From positions 1 to 64,000 of the forward strand of contig NZ_BSNS01000023.1 of NCBI RefSeq assembly GCF_030160115.1: DNA of 64,000 bases, in the 5' to 3' direction. The notes beneath the pieces are model-generated. The model was not told where the DNA came from. It saw nothing but the letters and a program-made list of their open reading frames with translations, and did no database searches. Origin of the DNA: Devosia nitrariae. Its GTDB lineage: Bacteria > Pseudomonadota > Alphaproteobacteria > Rhizobiales > Devosiaceae. This document shows, in pieces, positions 58,494-64,000 of this stretch (position 1 is the first letter of the stretch; each line of letters starts with the position of its first letter). Position numbers and translations under genes: made by a program.

Positions 58494-59243
58494 TCACCGT
58501 CTCGCAGAGGCTTTGGATGGTGATGGTTTTTCGCGAATGCGAATGGCCCGCCCTTCCGGGTGGTCGATCTCGAAAGCATCGGTCTTGCGCACGAGATCGC
58601 TGAGCTTGCGAAAGCCGTAATTGCGCGGATCGAAATCCGACGAGAGGTTCGCCAGTTGCGTTCCGACAGCTCCGAGCGGTGCCCAACCGTCTTCTGTCTC
58701 CATCTGGCCGAGAACGCGCCGGATGATCGTCGCGGCCGCACCCGGTGGCTGCAGCGGCTTGGCTTTGCTGCCTGCGGCCTCCACATTGGCTGGCGCATCG
58801 GGGAGCAGGTTTTCGGTGTAGGTGAAGCGCCGGCAGGCCTGACGAAAGCTCTCTGGCGTCTTCTGTTCGCCGAACCCGAAGACGTCGATGCCCTGCTCGC
58901 GAATGCGAGCGGCCAGCCGCGTGAAGTCGCTGTCCGATGAGACCAGGCAAAAGCCGTCGAAACGGCCGCTATGCAAAAGGTCCATCGCATCGATGACGAG
59001 CGTGATGTCGGAGGCGTTCTTGCCGGTCGTATAGGCGAACTGCTGCTGCGGGATGATGGCATGGCGTGCCAGGACATCGATCCACGCTTTCGATCTCGAG
59101 CTGGCGAAGTCGCCATAGATGCGTCGAACGCTGGCCTCACCGATCTTGGCGATCTCGTCGAAAAGACCGTCGACGATCTTGGCCGACGCGTTGTCTGCGT
59201 CGATCAGAACTGCCAGGCGTGGAGAGCGCTTCTCGGTAGCCAC
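58494..59243 (-). CDS. NYN domain protein with OST-HTH/LOTUS domain
   Basis: A 249-residue protein. Residues 8-145 are an NYN (PIN-like) nuclease domain with acidic residues at RLAVLIDADNAS (two Asp), TLVIDAMDLL and VSSDSDFTRLA. Residues 165-235 are an OST-HTH/LOTUS domain (ATIIRRVLGQMETEDGWAPL, GFRKLSDLVRKTDAFEI) that binds RNA. The tandem suggests an RNA endonuclease. Related LabA/DUF88 proteins are known, but substrates are not. It is divergent from the P-loop kinase gene. Confidence 0.85.
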   Translation of the reverse strand: MATEKRSPRLAVLIDADNASAKIVDGLFDEIAKIGEASVRRIYGDFASSRSKAWIDVLARHAIIPQQQFAYTTGKNASDITLVIDAMDLLHSGRFDGFCLVSSDSDFTRLAARIREQGIDVFGFGEQKTPESFRQACRRFTYTENLLPDAPANVEAAGSKAKPLQPPGAAATIIRRVLGQMETEDGWAPLGAVGTQLANLSSDFDPRNYGFRKLSDLVRKTDAFEIDHPEGRAIRIREKPSPSKASARR

Positions 59244-59387
59244 TGATCAGGAGTCCTTTCAGGCACGGGTTGTTTTTGTCTACCTATCACGCGTTTCGTT
59301 TAAACAACGATGCCTGAGATTCAGTTCAATCGGTTTGCCAGGTACCCTGATGTAGCCAACGACTGCACCCACTTGTACCGTCGGCCA

Positions 59388-59900
59388 ATGAGCCAACCCC
59401 TCTTCATCATCACCGGCGCCATGGCCGCCGGCAAATCGACCGTCGCCAAGGCGCTGGTCCAGCGCTTCCCCCGCTCCGCCCATGTCGGCGGCGATGCGTT
59501 CCTCAGGATGATCGTCAATGGCGGCGCCGTGATGGGCCCGGTGCTCGATGCCGAGGCCCGCGCCCAGCTGACGCTGCGCCAGGAGATCGCCACCGACGTC
59601 GTCCGCCGCTACCACCGGGCGGGCTTTGCTGTGGTCTATCAGGATATCCTCATCGGCGAGGATCTCCTTTCCGCCATCGACCGCCTCGCCGACCTCGAGC
59701 CCCGCGTCGTGGTGCTCGCGCCTTCCATCGAGACCCTCGCCGAGCGTGATCGCGACCGGGCCAAGACTGGCTATTCCGACGGTTTCCCGCCATCGGTGCT
59801 GGCCGAGGCGCTGGTCCGCGAAACGCCACGGGTCGGCAAATGGATCGACTCGTCGGGGTTGACTGTGGAAGAGGTGGTGGCGGTGATATTGGGGGAGTGA
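59388..59900 (+). CDS. P-loop NTPase / small-molecule kinase-like
   Basis: A 170-residue P-loop protein: Walker A GAMAAGKST at residues 9-17, then QRFPRSAHVGGDAFLRMIVN and PRVVVLAPSIETLAERDRDR as the lid/LID-like arm. Similar phosphotransferases include chloramphenicol phosphotransferase-like and AAA_33 proteins, none with a fixed substrate. The ATG at 59388 is the first methionine with conserved sequence. A truncated copy lies 1.5 kb upstream. It is divergent from the NYN gene. Confidence 0.8.
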   Translation: MSQPLFIITGAMAAGKSTVAKALVQRFPRSAHVGGDAFLRMIVNGGAVMGPVLDAEARAQLTLRQEIATDVVRRYHRAGFAVVYQDILIGEDLLSAIDRLADLEPRVVVLAPSIETLAERDRDRAKTGYSDGFPPSVLAEALVRETPRVGKWIDSSGLTVEEVVAVILGE

Positions 59901-59952
59901 GGGGGAGCGGCTGCAACCGACGCCGTTGAGGAGATTGGACAAGGACGGCCCC

Positions 59953-60354
59953 ATGACGGCAGAAAAGATCAAGGACATCCTCGCCTACAATGATGCGCAG
60001 ACCGGCGAGGACCGCCAAATCTGCACTGCGCTGAAAGAGATCATCGATCGGCAGCTCCCGGAGGCCGAGAGCAAGATCTGGCATGCGCATCCCGTCTGGT
60101 TCCTCGATGGCAACCCGATCGTGGGCTACAGCAAGCTCAAGTCGAGCGTGCGCCTGCTCTTCTGGAGCGGCCAGTCCTTCGCCACGCCGGGCCTTACGCC
60201 CGAAGGGACCTTCAAGGCGGCCGAGATCCGTTATACGTCCCCTGATGAGATCGACGCTGCCGCGCTCGCCCGCTGGCTGGAAGAGGCGCGGCTGATCCAG
60301 TGGGACTACAAGAACATCATCAAGAAGAAGGGCCGGCTGGACCGGATATCCTGA
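59953..60354 (+). CDS. DUF1801 domain protein
   Basis: A 133-residue single-domain protein: DRQICTALKEIIDRQLPEAE, then SKIWHAHPVWFLDGNPIVGY and SVRLLFWSGQSFATPGLTPE, the pattern of DUF1801 (YdhG-like), a small alpha/beta fold of unknown function. The ATG at 59953 is chosen as the start of conserved sequence. It follows the kinase gene by 52 bases in the same direction and may be co-transcribed. Confidence 0.8.
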   Translation: MTAEKIKDILAYNDAQTGEDRQICTALKEIIDRQLPEAESKIWHAHPVWFLDGNPIVGYSKLKSSVRLLFWSGQSFATPGLTPEGTFKAAEIRYTSPDEIDAAALARWLEEARLIQWDYKNIIKKKGRLDRIS

Positions 60355-60363
60355 AGCGGCCCT

Positions 60364-61062
60364 CTATCCGACTGCCACCGGCCTGTCGGTGTTGACCGCC
60401 CGTTGCGCCGCGAACGCGCGCCGGTAGGCCGGTCGCGCTTCGGCGCGGGCGACATAGGCGGCAAGCCTGGGAAACTCCTCGAGCAGGCCCGACGGCTTCA
60501 ACCTTTGCAGCACGCTGACCATCATCAGGTCGCCGGCGCTGAACGTGCCGTCGAGCCAGTCGGCATCGCCAAGGCGATCGGAAAGCTCGCGCAGCCGCTT
60601 GCGCACACGCTCTGTAACGAGCGGCAGCCGCTCTGCCGACCAGATCTCGCCCCCCTCGAGGAGCCTGGCGTTCTCGCGCTCGAGGATCGGCGGCTCCACG
60701 GTGCTCACCGCCGCGAACATCCAGGTGATGGCGCGCGCCCGGGCATCGGCATCCTCGGGCAGCAGGCCCCGATGACGCTCCGCGATATGAAAGATGATCG
60801 CCCCGCTCTCGAAAAGCGCGAGATCCCCCTCCTCATAGGTCGGGATCTGCCCGAACGGATGCACCGCGCGATGCGCCGGCTCCTTCATCGCGCTGAATGA
60901 GACCAGGCGCACCTCGTAAGCCTGGTCCACTTCCTCCAGCGCCCAGCGCACGCGCGTATCCCGCGCCAGCCCCATCCCGCCATCGGGCGAGCGCTCGAAG
61001 GCGGTGATGGTGGGGGTCGTCTGCACGCTGCGGGCAGCTGCAATGGCGGCGATGTTGCTCAT
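60364..61062 (-). CDS. glutathione S-transferase
   Basis: A 232-residue GST. The N-terminal thioredoxin-like domain has ITAFERSPDGGMGLARDTRV, then FGQIPTYEEGDLALFESGAI (the cis-Pro and glutathione-binding ESGAI). The all-helical C-terminal domain runs from residue 105 (PPILERENARLLEGG). There are a few extra residues at the start (SNIAAIAAARSVQTTPTI). GSTs conjugate or reduce electrophiles. It converges on DUF1801, 9 bases away. The ATG at 61062 is preferred over an open frame to 61194. Confidence 0.85.
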   Translation of the reverse strand: MSNIAAIAAARSVQTTPTITAFERSPDGGMGLARDTRVRWALEEVDQAYEVRLVSFSAMKEPAHRAVHPFGQIPTYEEGDLALFESGAIIFHIAERHRGLLPEDADARARAITWMFAAVSTVEPPILERENARLLEGGEIWSAERLPLVTERVRKRLRELSDRLGDADWLDGTFSAGDLMMVSVLQRLKPSGLLEEFPRLAAYVARAEARPAYRRAFAAQRAVNTDRPVAVG

Positions 61063-61196
61063 CTCTGGTCTCCTTTTTATGGAGTAGACGAACGGCCGGC
61101 CGGGCGATCGACAGGGGGCCGGGTGTTTTTTCGCCAAGGGATTTGCGGTGGGAGGGGACCAGGCCGAGGTGAGGCACCACACCACCCCACCCACCG

Positions 61197-61262
61197 GCTG
61201 TCATCCCGACGAAAGTCGGGACCCATCCTGAGATGCCGCAGCAGCCGCAAGGTGTGTGAATG
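61197..61262. repeat. REP-like palindromic element
   Basis: TGTCATCCCGAC-GAAA-GTCGGGAccc, then CCGCAGCAGCCGCAAGGTGTGTGAA-type tail. It is a variant of the unit at 22085 and 52936, with GAC in place of AGC in the stem; the stem change is compensated on both sides. Confidence 0.7.
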
Positions 61263-61314
61263 GAGCACGGGTAGCGAGCGTCACTGCACTCTTGTTGCAG
61301 GGCAGGTCGTCAGA

Positions 61315-61344
61315 GCTGGGTCCTCGCCTGCGCGAGGATGACAC
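61315..61344. repeat. REP-like palindromic element, inverted variant
   Basis: GCTGGGTCCTCGC-CTGC-GCGAGGATGACACC is an inverted unit whose stem sequence differs again (CCTCGC/GCGAGG). It is followed within 70 bases by a direct unit at 61414-61474. Confidence 0.6.
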
Positions 61345-61413
61345 CCGGTGGGTGGGGGGCCTTATGCCTCACTGCCGCTCGGCCTTGTCGCCCCTACCTC
61401 CACAACCACCGGC

Positions 61414-61474
61414 TGTCATCCCGACGAAGGTCGGGACCCACCCTGAGATGCCACACCAGCCGCAAGGTGTATGG
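61414..61474. repeat. REP-like palindromic element
   Basis: TGTCATCCCGAC-GAAG-GTCGGGACCC with the tail CAGCCGCAAGGTGTATGGGC. The region 61063-61548 holds three such elements and no gene other than the small frame starting at 61549. Confidence 0.65.
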
Positions 61475-61548
61475 GCAAGCCCCGCAGCTCCGACGCACCC
61501 AGGAACCCGGACGGCCACAAAGGATTTATGGACATCAAGGAGGTTGCC

Positions 61549-61698
61549 ATGATCCGCAAGCTGAAATCGGGCGAATATCGTCTCTATTCGCGAAAGGTCG
61601 ATCCAAAGACCCACAAGCGCAGGAATCTCGGAACGTTCAAATCTCGCGAGGCCGCTGAAAAGCACGAGCGCGAGGTGCAATACTTCAAGCGTCACTAG
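61549..61698 (+). CDS. conserved small basic protein
   Basis: A 49-residue protein: MIRKLKSGEYRLYSRKVDPK, then RNLGTFKSREAAEKHEREVQ and YFKRH at the end. This is a very conserved short family in proteobacteria, sometimes annotated hypothetical or DUF. AAGGAGG stands 7 bases before the ATG at 61549, which fixes the start, although the frame is open to 61471. High charge suggests nucleic acid or ribosome contact, but no function is known. Confidence 0.72.
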   Translation: MIRKLKSGEYRLYSRKVDPKTHKRRNLGTFKSREAAEKHEREVQYFKRH

Positions 61699-61746
61699 AG
61701 CGTTTTCAGCAAAAGTGGACACCACTTTTGCGGTTCGAAAACGCGC
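61698..61746. repeat. dispersed nested-hairpin repeat, complete copy
   Basis: The outer arms GCGTTTTC (61700-61707) and GAAAACGC (61737-61744) enclose a perfect inner stem GCAAAAGTGG-ACA-CCACTTTTGC (61709-61731). It lies directly after the stop of the small basic protein gene. Partial copies are at 49602, 54486 and 55747. Confidence 0.8.
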
Positions 61747-61808
61747 CACTTCAAAGATTTGGAGCCAACGCTGCCGCCCTCGGCAGGGGAGCGCCGAGGC
61801 CGAGACCG

Positions 61809-62429
61809 TTACCGCTTCCGGACTGCGTAGGTCAGGTGGGTCACGCGCTGCGACGGCTCCGCGCGGACCGGCTCCAGGGCGACGCGGCTCGCGTCCACGC
61901 CCTCGAACAGGCGGATGCCCGAGCCGAAGAGCATCGGTGAGAGCGCGATCGAGAACTCATCGACGAGGCCCGCGTTCAAATATTGCAGAATCGTTGCGCC
62001 GCCGCCCGCGATGCGCACATCCCGGTCGCCGGCGGCCGCTCGAGCCTGGTCGATCGCGGACTCGATGCCATCGTTGACGAAGAGGAAAATGGTCCCACCC
62101 GGCCGCTCCCAGGGAGCACGCTTCTCGTGCGTCACGACGAACACCGGCGTATGGAACGGCGCCTCCTCCGGCCACGCCTTTTCGCCGGCGTCGAACATGC
62201 GCTTGCCCATCACGCTCGCGCCGGTGCGCTCGAACGTCTCGCGCGCAATATCATTGTCGCGCCCCTCCTCGCCGCCCTTGCCGAGCTTCAGGTTCTCCCG
62301 GATGAACCGCAGCGGGAACAACCATCGCTGCAGTTCCACCCACTTGGGCCCCATCAAATCCTTAGGGGACTCGGGTGCGATGATACCGTCCAGCGACATC
62401 GTGACGCTAAAGAACACCTTTCCGGCCAT
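61809..62429 (-). CDS. dihydrofolate reductase / RibD C-terminal-like protein
   Basis: A 206-residue RibD/DHFR-like protein: KVFFSVTMSLDGIIAPESPK, ASVMGKRMFDAGEKAWPEEA and IAGGGATILQYLNAGLVDEF (NADPH region). It is related to 1869-2441, but only distantly. Its ATG overlaps the upstream SRPBCC stop (TGATG), so translation is coupled. It is the third gene of an ArsR/SRPBCC/RibD operon. The enzyme activity has not been defined for this group. Confidence 0.82.
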   Translation of the reverse strand: MAGKVFFSVTMSLDGIIAPESPKDLMGPKWVELQRWLFPLRFIRENLKLGKGGEEGRDNDIARETFERTGASVMGKRMFDAGEKAWPEEAPFHTPVFVVTHEKRAPWERPGGTIFLFVNDGIESAIDQARAAAGDRDVRIAGGGATILQYLNAGLVDEFSIALSPMLFGSGIRLFEGVDASRVALEPVRAEPSQRVTHLTYAVRKR

Positions 62430-62935
62430 CAGTCCTCTACTCCCTTGCGAGCGATCTGGGCGACATAGGCGGCGAGCTTCATCAGGGTCTGCTGGCCGCC
62501 CTCGATTGCGTGGTATTTCTCGACCGCCGCGTCGCGCAGCTCTTTGGTGGGGAACACTGTGCGCATCTCGACCCGGGTCGCCGCGCCCTCGGGCGCGAAG
62601 GTTAAGGCCGACTCGAAGGCGTTCGGGTCGCCGCGGGACTCGCCGTGCAGCATCGCGATCTGCTCCGGCGGGGTGATTTCGGTCCAGGAGATCCACTCCT
62701 GATAGTCCGTCCCGTCGGGTCCGTGCATCACGAAGTCCCACACCCCGCCGACGCGGAACTCGAACGCCCGCGTGGTGGTGGTGAACCCCTCCGGTCCCCA
62801 CCATTGCGACAGGTGCCGGACGTCGGTGAACGCCTCGAACACCAGCTCGCGCGGGGCGTTGATGACCCGGGAGATCACGATCTCGCGGTCGGTAGTCGCG
62901 GACTGCGCGGGCATTCCTCGTCCCATCGCGCTCAT
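62429..62935 (-). CDS. SRPBCC (AHSA1) domain protein
   Basis: A 168-residue SRPBCC protein: REIVISRVINAPRELVFEAF, then HLSQWWGPEGFTTTTRAFEF and RVGGVWDFVMHGPDGTDYQE. It has the same WWGPEGF motif as the proteins at 4007 and in the fusion at 2441. It is the middle gene of the ArsR operon, 3 bp after the ArsR stop and overlapping the RibD-like start. It probably binds a hydrophobic ligand or assists ArsR. Confidence 0.85.
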   Translation of the reverse strand: MSAMGRGMPAQSATTDREIVISRVINAPRELVFEAFTDVRHLSQWWGPEGFTTTTRAFEFRVGGVWDFVMHGPDGTDYQEWISWTEITPPEQIAMLHGESRGDPNAFESALTFAPEGAATRVEMRTVFPTKELRDAAVEKYHAIEGGQQTLMKLAAYVAQIARKGVED

Positions 62936-62938
62936 CGG

Positions 62939-63280
62939 CTATTCCTTCTGCCTTGCCTGCTTGAGGCCCTGCACATAGGCATCCAGCCGGTCGAAGCTCT
63001 CGTTCCAGAACCCCTCGAACCCGCCGGTCCACTCGTGGACCGCTCGCAGCTGGCGTGCATCGAGGCCGTAGAGGCGCTGCTTGCCTGCCTTGCGGTCCCG
63101 CACGAGCCCGACTTTCCGGAGAACCCGCAGGTGCTTCGACGCCCCCGGCTGGGTCATTCCCAACGCCTGGGCCAACTCGGTCACCGGCCGCTCACCCGCC
63201 CGCAGCAGGACCAGGATCTCCCGGCGCTGCGGCTCGGCGATCGCGTTGAAGACATCCGACGTTGTCGCTGCTCGTGCCAT
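62939..63280 (-). CDS. ArsR family transcriptional regulator
   Basis: A 113-residue winged-helix regulator: IAEPQRREILVLLRAGERPV, then recognition helix MTQPGASKHLRVLRKVGLVR and KAGKQRLYGLDARQLRAV. It has no metal box. The ATG at 63280 is preferred over 63307 because the longer form would lie across the operator; the -10 ends 7 bases before 63280, giving a leaderless transcript. It is the first gene of the operon with SRPBCC and RibD-like genes, and is probably autorepressed. Confidence 0.88.
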   Translation of the reverse strand: MARAATTSDVFNAIAEPQRREILVLLRAGERPVTELAQALGMTQPGASKHLRVLRKVGLVRDRKAGKQRLYGLDARQLRAVHEWTGGFEGFWNESFDRLDAYVQGLKQARQKE

Positions 63281-63286
63281 GAACGC

Positions 63287-63314
63287 ATCATATGCCGATA
63301 TAGGCATATGTCAA
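63287..63314 (-). promoter_or_regulatory. ArsR promoter with palindromic operator
   Basis: On the minus strand: TTGACA (63309-63314), 16 bp, TATGAT (63287-63292). The perfect dyad CATATGCC-GATATA-GGCATATG (63289-63310) fills the spacer exactly and overlaps both boxes. A bound ArsR dimer would block polymerase. Confidence 0.75.
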
Positions 63315-63613
63315 GACGACACCCGATCACCTCCCCCGGTCGCGTCCACCAGAATTTCAGTTTTCGCTGGAATGACACCTTGTGGATGCGGCATCACCTC
63401 TGACAACCCCGGTACCGCTCTGGCTTAAGGCCGCATCTGGGGCGGTCGATTCCGGTTGCAAGCAGTGGACGACGAATGCCGATGATGTTGTCGGCACTCC
63501 GGCGTCTGGCGTAGCGTTCCCGGCACGGAGAGGGGGCGCCGCCGCAGTCCCCCGCATCGACCGCCGTCCAACAGCGACCGCACCCCGGCGCCGGGCGTGT
63601 TGTGCGCTCGGCC

Positions 63614-63650
63614 TGGGTCCTCGCGTCGAAGCGCGAGGATGACAGCGGTG
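63614..63650. repeat. REP-like palindrome, inverted
   Basis: TGGGTCCTCGCG-TCGAAG-CGCGAGGATGACA: the same architecture as the other REP units with a different stem (CCTCGCG/CGCGAGG). It is paired with an opposite unit at 63760-63797. Confidence 0.6.
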
Positions 63651-63759
63651 GGTGGGTGTCCTTGGTGGTCGGCGGAGAGATCGGGAGTGCCCGTCCGGTT
63701 GGCCAGGGGCGAAGATGTGGAGACGCTGCTGCGGCTTTAGCACTGCCGCCTCACACCCC

Positions 63760-63797
63760 GCGATGTCATCCTCGCGCCTCGACGCGAGGACCCAGGC
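63760..63797. repeat. REP-like palindrome, direct
   Basis: TGTCATCCTCGCG-CCTCGA-CGCGAGGACCCA: the mirror of the unit at 63614-63650, about 110 bases away. The two could pair into a long hairpin. Confidence 0.6.
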
Positions 63798-64000
63798 GGG
63801 GTGTGCGACGTGCTCGCAGGGTTGGATGCGGTAGCTGGGCGCGTGCCGTAGTGGCTCCTTGGTTGTTGTTCAAATTCTCTGCGCAGAGACGATGCTCTGG
63901 ATGGTGTTAGCTTGTCACGAATGCGCATGCCCCCGTCGAAATCGAGAGCCACGCCGACAATGCAGGCAGCAAACGTGGCGCGGTCCCCACTCGAGTTCCG

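Larger units (their letters stand above)
63311..64000. other. 690-bp end region with repeats, no clear gene
   Basis: It holds degenerate REP pieces near 63353-63382, 63614-63650 and 63760-63797. It also holds a stretch (about 63488-63545) resembling the leader of the NTF2-LuxR gene at 53095-53158, without that gene. A minus-strand frame open from the window edge to about 63737 has no recognised domain. It may be the tail of a gene lying to the right. Confidence 0.45.

Noticed and set aside
63737..63952. gene entering from the right edge
   Set aside because: The minus-strand frame is open to the edge, and its RIRDKLTPSRAS stretch vaguely resembles the RIREKPSPSKAS tail of the NYN protein. There is too little for a call.
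1..64000. tRNA, rRNA or CRISPR arrays
   Set aside because: No cloverleaf-like sequence, rRNA signature or regularly spaced direct repeats were seen by reading; the spaced repeats here are REP-type palindromes.

Overview
The window reads as chromosomal DNA of a GC-rich alphaproteobacterium, most likely Hyphomicrobiales and perhaps Devosiaceae. The evidence is two DUF1127 small proteins, a minCDE operon, a chemoreceptor ending in a CheR-type tail, a TRAP sugar-acid operon, and dispersed palindromes of the kind scattered through such genomes. The genus is inferred. No rRNA, tRNA, CRISPR array, prophage or complete IS element was seen.

Layout. 0-9.4 kb: stress and xenobiotic-type modules, each with its own regulator. 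These are a TetR/NIPSNAP divergon with a 48-bp perfect palindrome, an ArsR-SRPBCC fusion with a RibD-like reductase, an ArsR/SRPBCC/hydrolase operon, a cupin, and a TetR divergon feeding DUF1127, two SnoaL-like proteins and a monooxygenase. 9.8-19.4 kb: a chemoreceptor, a winged-helix/NB-ARC regulator, a DUF1127 gene with a monooxygenase, a hydrolase beside a broken DoxX gene, and a winged-helix/TolB/TPR regulator. 19.8-31.5 kb: many single genes (DMT exporter, P-loop kinases, methyltransferase, GNAT, Nudix) around minCDE, ending in plsY. 31.5-43 kb: a methyltransferase, an archaeal/eukaryal-type prolyl-tRNA synthetase, APH- and AAC(3)-like enzymes, a Na+/H+ antiporter, BrkB, an MraY-like transferase and a DUF533 protein. 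43.5-46.5 kb: a hydrolase and a second, decaying TetR/SnoaL/monooxygenase module. 46.5-57.3 kb: a galactonate-type dehydratase with a TRAP transporter, divergent from a GntR regulator and an iron alcohol dehydrogenase, then two NTF2-like/LuxR regulators and an aldehyde dehydrogenase. 57.3-64 kb: gene remnants, an NYN/OST-HTH protein, a P-loop kinase, DUF1801, a GST, a small conserved protein, and a split ArsR/SRPBCC/RibD operon.

Two themes stand out. First, short regulator-plus-enzyme modules recur in several copies (ArsR+SRPBCC+RibD fused and split; TetR+SnoaL+monooxygenase intact and broken), and their operators can be read directly as palindromes over the promoters. Second, the window holds at least nine broken or truncated genes, several of them partial copies of intact genes elsewhere in the window. 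This points to repeated local duplication followed by decay.
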